A DNA stretch of 64,000 nucleotides from UBA946 sp031550725 (GCA_031550725.1 JAVBOH010000016.1:40206-104205); one strand, 5' to 3'; shown: positions 35,646-44,984, numbered from the stretch's first letter. The notes: generated by a model not told the origin, from the letters alone. Made by a program: numbers and translations.

Positions 35646-36992
35646 ATGGCTACTACTCTCACAAAAGATATGACACAAGGCAGTGAGGCGAAACATATTG
35701 TCAAATTTGCATTGCCAATGCTTGCAGGAAATCTGCTCCAGCAGCTTTATAATATCGTTGATACCATTATCGTTGGACGATACTTAGGTAAAGATGCTTT
35801 AGCGGCTGTCGGTGCAACAGGTTCAATGACATTCTTATTTTACTCAATCAGCTTAGGACTTGCTATCGGTTCAGGCGTTATTATATCACAATTTTTTGGT
35901 GCTGGACGTATTGACAAGGTTAAGTCAGCTATATTTAACTCGGCTATTGTAACTGCCGTCTTTTCTGCTGTAATTAGTATAATTTCGGTATTGCTCACAA
36001 GACCTATGCTTACACTTTTAGGAACTCCTGACAACATAATTAACACATCTGTTGGTTATATGCAGATTGCGTGCGCTGGTACTGTTGCTGTTGCTGCTTA
36101 CAACTGGATAAACTCAGTTATGAGGTGCTTAGGTGACTCGAAAACGCCACTTATATTTCTTGGCGTTGCAAGTGTTATGAACGTTGTGCTTGACTTGCTG
36201 TTTGTTGTTAAATTTGGAATGGGTGTTAATGGTGCAGCAATTGCTACTATTATCGCACAGTTCACTTCTGCATTATTAAGTATTATATACGCTTTTAATA
36301 AAAATGAAATTATCAAGCTTAAAAGAGTGCATTTGAAATACGAACGTGATATGGCATTAACTTGTATTAAAACAGGGGTGCCCATTGCTGTTCAGAACAG
36401 TATGATTGCTGTCTCCATGATTGCTCTGCAAAGAGTTACTAACACTTTCGGTGAAACTATTATGGCTGCTTACACTGTTTCAATGCGTATTGAACAACTA
36501 ATTCAGCAGCCTTTCAGCTCACTTAACTCGTCGCTTGCTACCTTTGTTGGACAGAATACCGGAGCTAACAAGCCTGACCGTGTTATCAGAGGTTATCATA
36601 TCGGTATGAGAATTGCTGCTTCGCTTGCTGTTTTCGTTCTGATTATTTTCTTTATTTTAGGACGTAATATCGTTAGCTTGTTCGTTACTGACCCTGAGGT
36701 TATCAGAATTGGTGCGACTGCTATTAAAATAACATCCTGCTTCTTTATTTTCCTTGGTACTATTCATACAACCCGTGGTTTCTTAAATGGTGCTGGTGAC
36801 ACTAGCTATGCTATGATTAATGGCTGTGTTGAGGTTGTTTGCCGTGTTGTATTCTCACTCATTCTGACTAGTATTCCTTTCATTAGTTACTGGGGTATCT
36901 GGGGCACAACCTGCATTACATGGCTTGCCACTGCTATATTTAGCTATACTCGTTACAAGCATGGTAAATGGAAAGAAAAAGGAATTGCGTAG
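35646..36992 (+). CDS. MATE-family multidrug/Na+ exporter
   Basis: The 448-residue protein has about twelve transmembrane helices in two homologous halves. Diagnostic stretches are FALPMLAGNLLQQLYNIVDTI with IVGRYLGKDALAAVG in helix 1-2, and the matching AVQNSMIAVSMIALQR in the second half. MATE proteins export cationic drugs or metabolites using Na+ or H+ gradients. The substrate is unknown. The nearest relatives by motif are the DinF/NorM-type clostridial exporters. It stands alone between metH and the dnaD gene. Confidence 0.93.
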   Translation: MATTLTKDMTQGSEAKHIVKFALPMLAGNLLQQLYNIVDTIIVGRYLGKDALAAVGATGSMTFLFYSISLGLAIGSGVIISQFFGAGRIDKVKSAIFNSAIVTAVFSAVISIISVLLTRPMLTLLGTPDNIINTSVGYMQIACAGTVAVAAYNWINSVMRCLGDSKTPLIFLGVASVMNVVLDLLFVVKFGMGVNGAAIATIIAQFTSALLSIIYAFNKNEIIKLKRVHLKYERDMALTCIKTGVPIAVQNSMIAVSMIALQRVTNTFGETIMAAYTVSMRIEQLIQQPFSSLNSSLATFVGQNTGANKPDRVIRGYHIGMRIAASLAVFVLIIFFILGRNIVSLFVTDPEVIRIGATAIKITSCFFIFLGTIHTTRGFLNGAGDTSYAMINGCVEVVCRVVFSLILTSIPFISYWGIWGTTCITWLATAIFSYTRYKHGKWKEKGIA

Positions 36993-37113
36993 ATATGTAG
37001 CTGCGACATGAGTCAGTGATGCTGCTACCTACAATTTTCAAATGCATATTTAGATGATACATCATACTACAATAAGTACATTAAAGATTCGTTTGGAGGG
37101 TTAAAATTTTCAT

Positions 37114-38157
37114 ATGAGTTATAAAATTAACTGGGGTATTTCCGATGGTGTTTTCGCTGTACCTGACTATGTTGCAAATACTCTCCTAAAAAACATGAGC
37201 CCTGTTACTGCTAAAGTACTTTTATACATATTCAGCAATAAAAATGCACTTTCACTTAGTCCGTCTGAAATTGCAGCTGTCGCTGGAAAAGGCGTTACTA
37301 AAGAAGATGTTGAGGATGCAATTTCCGATATGGAGCTTGTGGGTATACTATATAAAAATGGTGATACACCAATGGTTTATGAAGAAACTGCTAATATAAA
37401 TACCATTGCTGTTTCTACTGTAAATGAAGTGACACAAACACCTGCTATTATTTCCGCTGAAAAAGCAAAGGAACGCAGCACAAAAATGTTCACTCCTGCT
37501 GAAATCAGTGAGCGTATAAATTCAAACGGTGAGCTGGCATTCCTTTTTTCCGCTTCTGAGGAAATGCTCGGACGTATTCTTAATCATACCGAACACCGCA
37601 CTCTGCTTTGGCTTTATGATTATTATGGTTTAAAGGCTGATGTCGTTCTCATGATTATTGATTACTGCAAGTCCATTGATAAAACCAATATCGGCTATAT
37701 TGAAAAGATTGCCGTTTCCTTTCATGACAATAATATCACCACTCATGAGCTTGCTGAACGTGAAATTGCAAGACTTCAAAATTATTATTCCTATGAGGGT
37801 AAGATTAAGTCACATCTTGGTTTAAACCGCACTCTCATTTCAAAGGAAAAGGAATTTATTTCGGAGTGGAGCTTGCTTGGCGTTGATATCGAGCTTGTCA
37901 TACTTGCTTATGAAAAGACTATCATATCTACTGGAAAGCTGTCATTCAGTTATATGAACAAGATTATAACAGAGTGGCATAAAAACGGCATCAGAACTGT
38001 CAGCGATGCTGAAAATGCGTCTAATGCTTATTCTGCTAGTGCTAAGAAGAATGGTAAAAATAACAGCAAATCGAATTCTTCTTCGAATGAACATTCATAT
38101 GATTTAAATAAAATTTTAGAGTACTCGATGAATAATATCCCTGATTTTAAGGAATAA
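37114..38157 (+). CDS. DnaD-domain replication protein
   Basis: The 347-residue protein has an N-terminal winged-helix region (residues 1-100, with MSPVTAKVLLYIFS and LSPSEIAAVAGKGV) and a C-terminal DnaB2/DnaD helical domain (about 160-300) containing WLYDYYGLKADVVLMIIDYCK and the YxxI-type end YMNKIITEWHKNGI. DnaD proteins remodel DnaA-bound DNA and help load the replicative helicase. The next gene is a DnaC/DnaI-type ATPase, so the two form a primosome pair. A GGAGGG site precedes the ATG. A low-complexity Ser/Asn/Lys linker precedes the C-terminus. Confidence 0.9.
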   Translation: MSYKINWGISDGVFAVPDYVANTLLKNMSPVTAKVLLYIFSNKNALSLSPSEIAAVAGKGVTKEDVEDAISDMELVGILYKNGDTPMVYEETANINTIAVSTVNEVTQTPAIISAEKAKERSTKMFTPAEISERINSNGELAFLFSASEEMLGRILNHTEHRTLLWLYDYYGLKADVVLMIIDYCKSIDKTNIGYIEKIAVSFHDNNITTHELAEREIARLQNYYSYEGKIKSHLGLNRTLISKEKEFISEWSLLGVDIELVILAYEKTIISTGKLSFSYMNKIITEWHKNGIRTVSDAENASNAYSASAKKNGKNNSKSNSSSNEHSYDLNKILEYSMNNIPDFKE

Positions 38158-38199
38158 ATTTCTGCTTTTTAAGCATTAATGAAAGGATGTCCGAATTTT

Positions 38200-39174
38200 A
38201 TGTATAACAAATCAATTTATGAGCAGGCAGATATGGAAATAAACAGACGCCGTCTTAATGCAAAATCAATTTTGCAGGAACGTCAACAGGATGTTTATTC
38301 CAAAATTCCTGAGATTAAGGAGATTGAAAATCAGCTTTCACAGACTAATGTTGAGCTTGTTAAGCTTGTTATTGGTAAAAAAGGTGATTTTAAAAATAAT
38401 TTTAATAGAATTAAAGAGCAGAACTTATCCGCACAGGATATGCTTTCCGATATGCTTTCCAAAAATGGCTACCCTGCTGATTACCTCTTAACTCCATATT
38501 CATGCAGCAAGTGTCATGACAGCGGTGTTTTCGAGGGCGACAGATGCTCTTGCTATCAGGATATTCTTAATAAAATTGCTGTTACCACTCTTAATAAGTC
38601 CGCTAATCTGCCTGTATGTGATTTTGAACATTTTTCTCTTGATTATTATAAATCATCACAACCCGATTGCTATGAAACAATGAAACGTATTTATGAGGGG
38701 TCAAAAAATTACGCCGATACGTTTTCCACTTCTTCACAAAGCTTACTCTTTTATGGCAACACAGGACTTGGTAAAACACATCTTTCACTTGCAATTGCAA
38801 AGGCTGTAACTGAAAAAGGGTATAATGTTGCTTATGGCTCACTTTTGAATTTTTTATCTGCTATTGAAAAAGAGCATTTTGGCAAAACCGATACCGATAA
38901 TGATACTATGAACGTGCTTATTAATGCTGACTTGCTTATCATTGACGACCTTGGCTCAGAGTTCCATACACCTTTTTATGAAACTGCCACATATAATATT
39001 ATAAACTCTCGCATTAACCTTTCACTGCCGACTATTATTAGTACAAATCTGCCTATTAACTCTATGCAGGACAGGTATAATGACAGAATTATTTCTCGTA
39101 TTTTTGGAGCGTTTACCACTTTCTGTTTTGTTGGGCAGGATATCCGTCAGCAAAAACGTTTAAGGGGCATTTAA
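38200..39174 (+). CDS. DnaC/DnaI-type helicase loader ATPase
   Basis: The 324-residue protein (from the ATG at 38200; an ATG at 38179 overlaps the ribosome site) has an N-terminal helical part, a Cys cluster CSKCHDSGVFEGDRCSC near residues 100-118 that probably binds zinc, and an AAA+ ATPase. Walker A GNTGLGKTH is at residues 186-194 and Walker B LLIIDDLGSE lies further on. Arginine-rich ends (NDRIISRIFG) match loader proteins. It probably loads the DnaB-type helicase together with the upstream DnaD protein. IstB transposition ATPases share the fold but lack the Cys cluster. Confidence 0.9.
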   Translation: MYNKSIYEQADMEINRRRLNAKSILQERQQDVYSKIPEIKEIENQLSQTNVELVKLVIGKKGDFKNNFNRIKEQNLSAQDMLSDMLSKNGYPADYLLTPYSCSKCHDSGVFEGDRCSCYQDILNKIAVTTLNKSANLPVCDFEHFSLDYYKSSQPDCYETMKRIYEGSKNYADTFSTSSQSLLFYGNTGLGKTHLSLAIAKAVTEKGYNVAYGSLLNFLSAIEKEHFGKTDTDNDTMNVLINADLLIIDDLGSEFHTPFYETATYNIINSRINLSLPTIISTNLPINSMQDRYNDRIISRIFGAFTTFCFVGQDIRQQKRLRGI

Positions 39175-39260
39175 TTTGTCAAAAAATAACAATATATGCT
39201 GTCGGATTTTGTATTTAATGCGGGAAATTGATAATTAATTTTTATACTACAAAATAACTA

Positions 39261-39289
39261 TTGCATTTTTTCTGTAAATATTGTATAAT
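39261..39289 (+). promoter_or_regulatory. cheV promoter candidate
   Basis: TTGCAT at 39261-39266 and TATAAT at 39284-39289 are 17 bases apart, 100 bases before the cheV ATG. Confidence 0.65.
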
Positions 39290-39388
39290 ACTAATAACAC
39301 TTTGGGTGGGGGTTTTTATACCACTTGAATAAATTTAATTGCATTTTTACTATATTTTGGTATATGATATAGAGAGGAGCTTATTACT

Positions 39389-40306
39389 ATGGATACTAAT
39401 ATTTTGCTTGAAAGCGGTACTAATGAACTTGAACTTCTTGAATTTGAGGTAGGCAAAAACAATTTCGGCATTAATATTGCTAAGGTTGTTGAAATTATGA
39501 TAGATCAGGAGGTTACCCCTATTCCTAATGCACCTGATGAGGTTGAGGGCGTTTTTATTCCTCGTGACAAGCTTATTTCTGTTATTGACTTGCATAAGGT
39601 TGTTAAGGCAGGTCCTGTTAATACTACAAAGAACATTTTTATTATCTGTGAATTTAACAAGATGATGGTTGCTTTCCATGTTACTAAGGTTAAGGGTATT
39701 CAGCGTATTTCATGGGCTGACATTTCCGATCCGCCTGAGGTTGTGAATGGCAGTTCTGATGCTGCTATGGGTCTTTCAACAGGTGTTGCTAAGCTTTCAG
39801 ACCGTATCATTATTATCATGGACTTTGAGAAGATTGTTTCAAAGCTTAACCGTGCCGCTGGACTTGACTTGCATGGTGTTGATAATATTAAGAGAATTAA
39901 GGGTAAAACAGGCAGCAAGCGTCTTGTTGTTGCTGATGACTCCAAATTCCTTAACAAGCTTATTACCGATGCTCTTTCCGACATTGGCTTTAATAATATC
40001 GAGTCCTTCTCAAATGGTCAGGAGGCTTGGGATTATGTTGAATCCTTTAAGGGACGTGACGGTAAAATTACCGACCATATCGCTTGTGTAATCAGTGATA
40101 TCGAAATGCCTAGAATGGACGGTCACAGACTTACTAAGCTTATCAAGGATGACAAGGAGCTGCGTCAGATTCCTGTTCTTCTGTTCTCATCTCTTATTAA
40201 TGATCAGATGGTTGCTAAGTGCCGTTCTGTTGGTGCTGATGCTCAGTTCTCAAAGCCACAGATTAAGGAGCTTATCCAAAAGCTTATTGAGATTGTTTCA
40301 GAATAA
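39389..40306 (+). CDS. cheV: Chemotaxis coupling protein CheV
   Basis: CheV couples chemoreceptors to the CheA kinase and is tuned by phosphorylation. The 305-residue protein has an N-terminal CheW-like domain (residues 12-155; EVGKNNFGINIAKVVEI, LISVIDLHKV) and a C-terminal receiver (about 172-300; LVVADDSKFLN, phospho-acceptor Asp in ISDIEMPRMDG, Lys in FSKPQ). GAGGAG precedes the ATG. No other chemotaxis or flagellar gene is in the window. The gene has its own promoter and terminator. Confidence 0.93.
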   Translation: MDTNILLESGTNELELLEFEVGKNNFGINIAKVVEIMIDQEVTPIPNAPDEVEGVFIPRDKLISVIDLHKVVKAGPVNTTKNIFIICEFNKMMVAFHVTKVKGIQRISWADISDPPEVVNGSSDAAMGLSTGVAKLSDRIIIIMDFEKIVSKLNRAAGLDLHGVDNIKRIKGKTGSKRLVVADDSKFLNKLITDALSDIGFNNIESFSNGQEAWDYVESFKGRDGKITDHIACVISDIEMPRMDGHRLTKLIKDDKELRQIPVLLFSSLINDQMVAKCRSVGADAQFSKPQIKELIQKLIEIVSE

Positions 40307-40330
40307 TTTTTCATTAAATTAAACTTTATG

Positions 40331-40361
40331 GGGTATGGCTTTTTTAGGTCATACCCTTTTT
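40331..40361 (+). terminator. cheV terminator
   Basis: GGGTATG pairs with CATACCC around a T-rich loop, followed by TTTTT. Confidence 0.85.
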
Positions 40362-40473
40362 GTGTATTCGTTTAAATGTCAATTTAATTTACTTTGGCAT
40401 TGACTTTTTATGAAAAAGAGGGTATCATATAGAAGTAGGACTGTTTTTAATGTTTTTGGAGGTCACATTTTTA

Positions 40474-42027
40474 ATGAATATCAAAAAAATATTTCGTTTA
40501 ATATTTGGACGTACATTTATAGTTTTGCTTAGTGTCTTGTTTCAGGCGTTGTTTTTCTTTTTGCTTGTATATAGGCTAAGTGAAAACTTTGTAATTTTTT
40601 ATTCTATTTCTATGGTGCTTACTGCCGTTGTTGTTATTTATATTATTAATGATAAGAATAATCCGAGCTTTAAGCTTGCCTGGATGATACCAGTTTTAGT
40701 ATTCCCTGTCTTTGGCTCAATTCTATATATATACATGAAAATCCAACTGGACTCATATATAATTAACAGGCGGCTAACTCGAATTATTGGTGATACTAAA
40801 AAATTTATTCCACAGTATGACAATGTTCTTGAGGAGCTTGAAAATGATAATGTGGGTGAGCGGAATTTTTCAGAATATATGGATAAGTTCGGCGGATACC
40901 CTGTTTATAAGAATACCGCTGCTGAATACTTCCCTATCGGTGAGAAAAAATTTGAGGCTTTAAAGCGTGAACTTATGAACGCTAAAGAATTTATTTTCAT
41001 GGAGTATTTTATTATTGAGTGTGGTTATATGTGGAACACGATACTTGATATTCTCATTCAAAAGGTTAATGAAGGTGTTGAAGTGAGGGTTATGTATGAT
41101 GGAATGTGTTCGCTTGTACTTTTGCCATATAGCTATCCTAAGACACTTCAAAAGCTTGGTATAAAGTGCAAGATGTTTTCACCCCTGCGCCCTGCACTTT
41201 CATCAATTCAAAATAACCGCGACCATAGAAAAATTGTTGTTATTGACGGACATACTGCTTTCACTGGCGGTGTTAATCTTGCCGATGAATACATTAATAA
41301 GATAGAGCGTTTCGGACACTGGAAAGATACTGCTATTATGATTAAGGGTGAGGCTGTCAACAGCTTTACTATAATGTTTTTACAAAACTGGAATATTGAT
41401 GAGCGTCTTGAGGATGATTACAGTTATTATCTTCGTTACGATTTTGAAAATACTTTGACTTGTCAGGATAATATGTCTGGATATTTTCTTCCATACAGTG
41501 ATAGTCCGCTTGACAATGAGGATGTCGGACAAAATGTTTATATGGATATATTGTACCGTGCGAAAAACTATGTTTATATTATGACACCTTATTTAATTCT
41601 CGGAAATGAAATGCAGACCGCACTTCAGTATGCGGCAAAGCGTGGTGTTGATGTGCGAATTATCATGCCGCATATTCCTGATAAAAAGTATGCATATTGG
41701 CTTGCAAGAACATATTATGCTGAGCTAATTGAAGCAGGGGTTAAAATATTTGAATATGTACCTGGTTTTGTTCATGCTAAGGTTTTCTTGTCTGATGATG
41801 AACGTGCTGTTGTTGGCTCAATTAACCTTGATTATAGAAGTTTTTTTCTTCATTTTGAATGCGCTGTTTATTGCTATGGCAATAATAATATTATTAATGA
41901 TATCAGTGAAGATTTCTCTGATACATTCGCAAAATGCTGTCAGATTACTCATGAGGATTGCAAAAAATTTAACTTATTCAAGAAATTTATCGGTAGATGC
42001 TTACGTCTTATTGCACCGCTAATGTAA
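40474..42027 (+). CDS. cls: Cardiolipin synthase
   Basis: Cardiolipin synthase joins two phosphatidylglycerols. The 517-residue protein is read from ATG at 40474, because an ATG at 40450 lies before the GGAGG ribosome site. It has two transmembrane helices within residues 10-75 (AWMIPVLVFPVFGSILY is the second) and two phospholipase-D HKD motifs: HRKIVVIDG with TGGVN, and HAKVFLSDD with VGSINLD. Family order and length are normal. It acts at the inner membrane face. The next gene is separated by a hairpin island. Confidence 0.95.
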   Translation: MNIKKIFRLIFGRTFIVLLSVLFQALFFFLLVYRLSENFVIFYSISMVLTAVVVIYIINDKNNPSFKLAWMIPVLVFPVFGSILYIYMKIQLDSYIINRRLTRIIGDTKKFIPQYDNVLEELENDNVGERNFSEYMDKFGGYPVYKNTAAEYFPIGEKKFEALKRELMNAKEFIFMEYFIIECGYMWNTILDILIQKVNEGVEVRVMYDGMCSLVLLPYSYPKTLQKLGIKCKMFSPLRPALSSIQNNRDHRKIVVIDGHTAFTGGVNLADEYINKIERFGHWKDTAIMIKGEAVNSFTIMFLQNWNIDERLEDDYSYYLRYDFENTLTCQDNMSGYFLPYSDSPLDNEDVGQNVYMDILYRAKNYVYIMTPYLILGNEMQTALQYAAKRGVDVRIIMPHIPDKKYAYWLARTYYAELIEAGVKIFEYVPGFVHAKVFLSDDERAVVGSINLDYRSFFLHFECAVYCYGNNNIINDISEDFSDTFAKCCQITHEDCKKFNLFKKFIGRCLRLIAPLM

Positions 42028-42032
42028 CATTT

Positions 42033-42202
42033 ATACTAATCCCACTTTAAAATGCTTGCATTTTAAAGCTTCTTTGCGAAGCAAAGAAGTGCGACGACGT
42101 CGCAGGGATGCCGTTCAATACATCCCTGCGTGCGTTTCACGCACGACGGCAATGAAATTGCCGAATTAAAACAATGCAATTGTTTTAATCAGGGATTAGT
42201 AT
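42033..42202. repeat. Multi-hairpin island 3
   Basis: Outer arms ATACTAATCCC (42033-42043) and GGGATTAGTAT (42192-42202) enclose seven hairpins placed almost without gaps. They are at 42045-42068, 42069-42089, 42090-42104, 42105-42126, 42129-42145, 42147-42163 and 42165-42189. The whole could fold as one multi-branched structure. It fills the gap between cls and the AI-2E permease gene. Confidence 0.85.
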
Positions 42203-42228
42203 TATAATAAAGGAAATGGTCATAAATT

Positions 42229-43380
42229 ATGAACTTAGATAAGAAAAACATTATTAAAATTACAGGTATTTTATCATTCTGCATATTGCTTTACTGCGCT
42301 TTACAAAATCTATCGGCAGTGTTGAACGGTATTTCCGTTGCGTTTTCATATATCAGTCCTTTTATTCTCGGTGCAGCAATTGCATTTGTAATCAATGTGC
42401 CTATGAGTTTTTTCGAGAGAAACCTCTTTCCAAAAGCTAAAAAGCTTAATAAAATCAGGCGCCCGCTTGCTTTTATCATCACACTTTTGCTTGTTATACT
42501 GGCGATTGCAGCACTTTTGGTAACTGTTATACCCGAGCTTGTTTCGACATTCATTGCATTAGGCGAAAAACTGCCGTCTTTCACTGATACAATGCTTGAT
42601 AAGCTTGAAGTTCTGTTTAAAAATTTTCCTGTTCTTCAGGAATGGATAGCTAACATCGAAACTCTAGACTGGAGCAGTATTTTAAAATCTGTTTCAAGCT
42701 GGCTGTCAACAGGTGTTTCATCGACACTTACCATTGCTGGAAATGCTTTAAATGGCTTGGTTTCATTCCTTATCGGCTTTGTATTCGCTATTTATGTGCT
42801 TATGCAAAAAGAAAAACTTGGCCGTCAGCTTAAGCTTGTGATGTATACTATATTCCCTGAAAAAGCTGTTGACAAAATAATTGATATTACAAATATTTCT
42901 GCAAAGACATTTTCGAATTTTCTTTCAGGTCAGTGTCTTGAGGCTTGCATTTTAGGTTTGATGTTTGCACTCGTTATGACAATATGCAGAATGCCATATG
43001 TTGCTTTAATCAGCATTCTTATTGCATTCACAGCGCTTATTCCACTTGTTGGTGCTTTTATCGGATGCTTTGTCGGAGCGTTTTTGATACTTATGCAAAA
43101 TCCAATTCAAGCTGTATGGTTTATCATCATTTTCCTCATTTTGCAACAGATTGAGGGTAATCTCATTTATCCAAAGGTGGTTGGTAATTCCGTTGGACTT
43201 CCTGCTATATGGGTGCTTGTTGTTATCACAATCGGCGGTAAGTTTATGGGTATTATGGGTATGATTATCATGATACCAATTAGCTCGGTGCTGTATACTC
43301 TTTTCAGGACTTATATTTATAAAAAGCTTAATACTAGGAGTACAAGGGTTAAGAGGTTGTTTGGGGTTATAAAGAAATAA
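42229..43380 (+). CDS. AI-2E family transporter (PerM-like)
   Basis: The 383-residue membrane protein has about eight hydrophobic segments. Its family pattern includes ISPFILGAAIAFVIN near the start, a less hydrophobic middle part (residues ~115-160) and SLLIAFTALIPLVGAFIGC-like and LQQIEGNLIYPKVVGNSVGLP stretches in the second half; the latter is the strongest family signature. Members export diverse small molecules, and only some carry autoinducer 2. The C-terminus is basic. A terminator shared with metY follows. Confidence 0.92.
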   Translation: MNLDKKNIIKITGILSFCILLYCALQNLSAVLNGISVAFSYISPFILGAAIAFVINVPMSFFERNLFPKAKKLNKIRRPLAFIITLLLVILAIAALLVTVIPELVSTFIALGEKLPSFTDTMLDKLEVLFKNFPVLQEWIANIETLDWSSILKSVSSWLSTGVSSTLTIAGNALNGLVSFLIGFVFAIYVLMQKEKLGRQLKLVMYTIFPEKAVDKIIDITNISAKTFSNFLSGQCLEACILGLMFALVMTICRMPYVALISILIAFTALIPLVGAFIGCFVGAFLILMQNPIQAVWFIIIFLILQQIEGNLIYPKVVGNSVGLPAIWVLVVITIGGKFMGIMGMIIMIPISSVLYTLFRTYIYKKLNTRSTRVKRLFGVIKK

Positions 43381-43384
43381 AAAT

Positions 43385-43422
43385 ATGGCTGTTGTTTGAG
43401 ATTGTTCTCTTACAACAGCCAT
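43385..43422. terminator. Bidirectional terminator between AI-2E transporter and metY
   Basis: ATGGCTGTTGT pairs with ACAACAGCCAT; A and T runs flank it on both sides. The two genes converge here. Confidence 0.85.
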
Positions 43423-43440
43423 TTTATATTTTATATTAAA

Positions 43441-44727
43441 TTATATCTTTGCAAGTGCCTGCATAACGTCAGCGATAATGTCATCAACATTTTCAAGCCC
43501 TACTGAAAGTCTTATCATACCTCCGTCGATTCCTGCTGCAATAAGCTGTTCGTCAGTCAACTGTCTGTGTGTTGCTGATGCTGGGTGAAGAACGCAGGTG
43601 CGGATATCTGCAACGTGAACTACATTGGATGCTAGTTCAAGTGCATCCATAAACTTGATAGCATTATCACGTCCGCCCTTGATGGAGAATGTGATTACAC
43701 CGCTTGTCCCGAGTGGCAGATACTTCTTTGCTAAGCTATGATATGCATTTGATTCAAGTGCAGGGTACATAACCGAAACAACATTTTCATGTGCCTCAAG
43801 TACTTTTGCAACTGTAATAGCATTTTCGCAATACTGCTTCATTCTTACTGGAAGTGTTTCAAGACCAAGGTTTAAAAGGAATGCTGAGTTTGCAGCAGGA
43901 TAGCATCCCAAATCACGCATTAGCTGCATTCTAGCCTTGATTATATAAGCAAGAGGTCCAAATTCCTTTGAATACACAACACCATGATAGCTTTCGTCTG
44001 GCTCTGTGAACTCTGGAAACTTATCGCTTGCAGTCCAGTCAAACTTTCCGCTGTCAACGATAACGCCGCCGCCCTGTACAGCATGACCATCCATATATTT
44101 TGTTGTGGAATGCACTACGATATCAGCACCGAATTCAAATGGTCTGCATAGGATTGGTGTTGCAAATGTGTTGTCGATAATAAGCGGTACATTATTTTTA
44201 TGAGCAATATTTGCCCACTTTTCAATATCAAAAACAGTCAGTGCAGGATTTGCAAGAGTTTCACCAAATACAGCCTTTGTATTATCCTTAAAAAGCTTTT
44301 GAATATCCTCATCGGAGCTTTCAGCATCTGCCCATATACACTCAATGCCAAATCTTTTTAGTGTTACACCGAAAAGATTGATTGTTCCGCCATAGATTGT
44401 TGAGGCTGCAATAAAGCTGTCACCTGATTTACAAAGGTTTAATATTGAAAAAAGTGATGCAGCTTGTCCGCTTGTTGTAAGCATTGCTCCAACGCCACCC
44501 TCTAATGCCGCAATTTTCTTTTCAACAGCGTCACAAGTTGGATTGGCAAAACGAGAATACATAAATTCCATTGGCATATCAAAAAGTGCAGCTATATGCT
44601 CTGTTGAGTCAAAGCAATATGTTGTACTTTGTACTATTGGCAATGCTCTTGGCTCACCATTCTTTGGAGTGTAGCCTGAATGCAGGCATTTGGTTTCAAT
44701 TTTTGCATTTGTATTTAGTTCTTTCAT
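43441..44727 (-). CDS. metY: O-acetylhomoserine sulfhydrylase (MetY)
   Basis: This PLP enzyme forms homocysteine from O-acetylhomoserine and sulfide, the substrate then methylated by MetH. The 428-residue protein has the Cys/Met-metabolism fold with YSRFANPTCDAVEKKIAALEGG, LIIDNTFATPILCRPFEFGADIV cut by normal spacing, and the PLP lysine in STTKYMDGH near residue 210. The C-terminal SVGLENVDDIIADV is typical. It is transcribed alone, behind a promoter, a Met-rich leader frame and a terminator hairpin at 44786-44815, suggesting attenuation. It converges on the AI-2E gene. Confidence 0.95.
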   Translation of the reverse strand: MKELNTNAKIETKCLHSGYTPKNGEPRALPIVQSTTYCFDSTEHIAALFDMPMEFMYSRFANPTCDAVEKKIAALEGGVGAMLTTSGQAASLFSILNLCKSGDSFIAASTIYGGTINLFGVTLKRFGIECIWADAESSDEDIQKLFKDNTKAVFGETLANPALTVFDIEKWANIAHKNNVPLIIDNTFATPILCRPFEFGADIVVHSTTKYMDGHAVQGGGVIVDSGKFDWTASDKFPEFTEPDESYHGVVYSKEFGPLAYIIKARMQLMRDLGCYPAANSAFLLNLGLETLPVRMKQYCENAITVAKVLEAHENVVSVMYPALESNAYHSLAKKYLPLGTSGVITFSIKGGRDNAIKFMDALELASNVVHVADIRTCVLHPASATHRQLTDEQLIAAGIDGGMIRLSVGLENVDDIIADVMQALAKI

Positions 44728-44785
44728 TTTATATTGACCATCCTTTCAATTTGGATTTCTCCATAACTTAATATGCATAAAAATA

Positions 44786-44815
44786 CGGCTTGTGCAAAAT
44801 AAAATGCCCAAGCCG
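44786..44815 (-). terminator. Terminator in the metY leader
   Basis: CGGCTTG and CAAGCCG form a 7-bp stem, with GCA/TGC above a one-pair mismatch and a T-rich run (TATTTTTAT) on the minus strand. It lies before, not after, the gene, as in an attenuator. Confidence 0.8.
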
Positions 44816-44838
44816 ATTATATATTCATATAAAAATAA

Positions 44839-44925
44839 CTATGAACATAACAGCTTAAAGCCATGACGCATTTCGTACATGACCATAGACTGCATATTTA
44901 CATTTGTATTAAATATACTGTTCAT
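44839..44925 (-). CDS. Methionine-rich leader peptide of metY
   Basis: A 28-residue frame begins at ATG 44925, about 31 bases downstream of the -10 box, and ends at TAG 44839. Codons 1, 11, 14, 16 and 19 are Met: five of 28, with four in nine codons. A purine-rich GGGATAGAG precedes the ATG. The frame ends 24 bases before a terminator hairpin that stands in front of metY. Codons 23-25 (TTTAAGCTG) can pair with the 5' arm of that hairpin. This is the layout of a ribosome-stalling attenuator. The coding call rests on composition and position only. Confidence 0.6.
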   Translation of the reverse strand: MNSIFNTNVNMQSMVMYEMRHGFKLLCS

Positions 44926-44955
44926 TAGCTCTATCCCTATCCATATTTTTCTTTT

Positions 44956-44984
44956 AGTATACTCCATTATCGCCATTTTGTCAA
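44956..44984 (-). promoter_or_regulatory. metY promoter
   Basis: TTGACA (44979-44984) and TATACT (44956-44961) on the minus strand are 17 bases apart, placing the transcript start before the leader frame. Confidence 0.85.
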
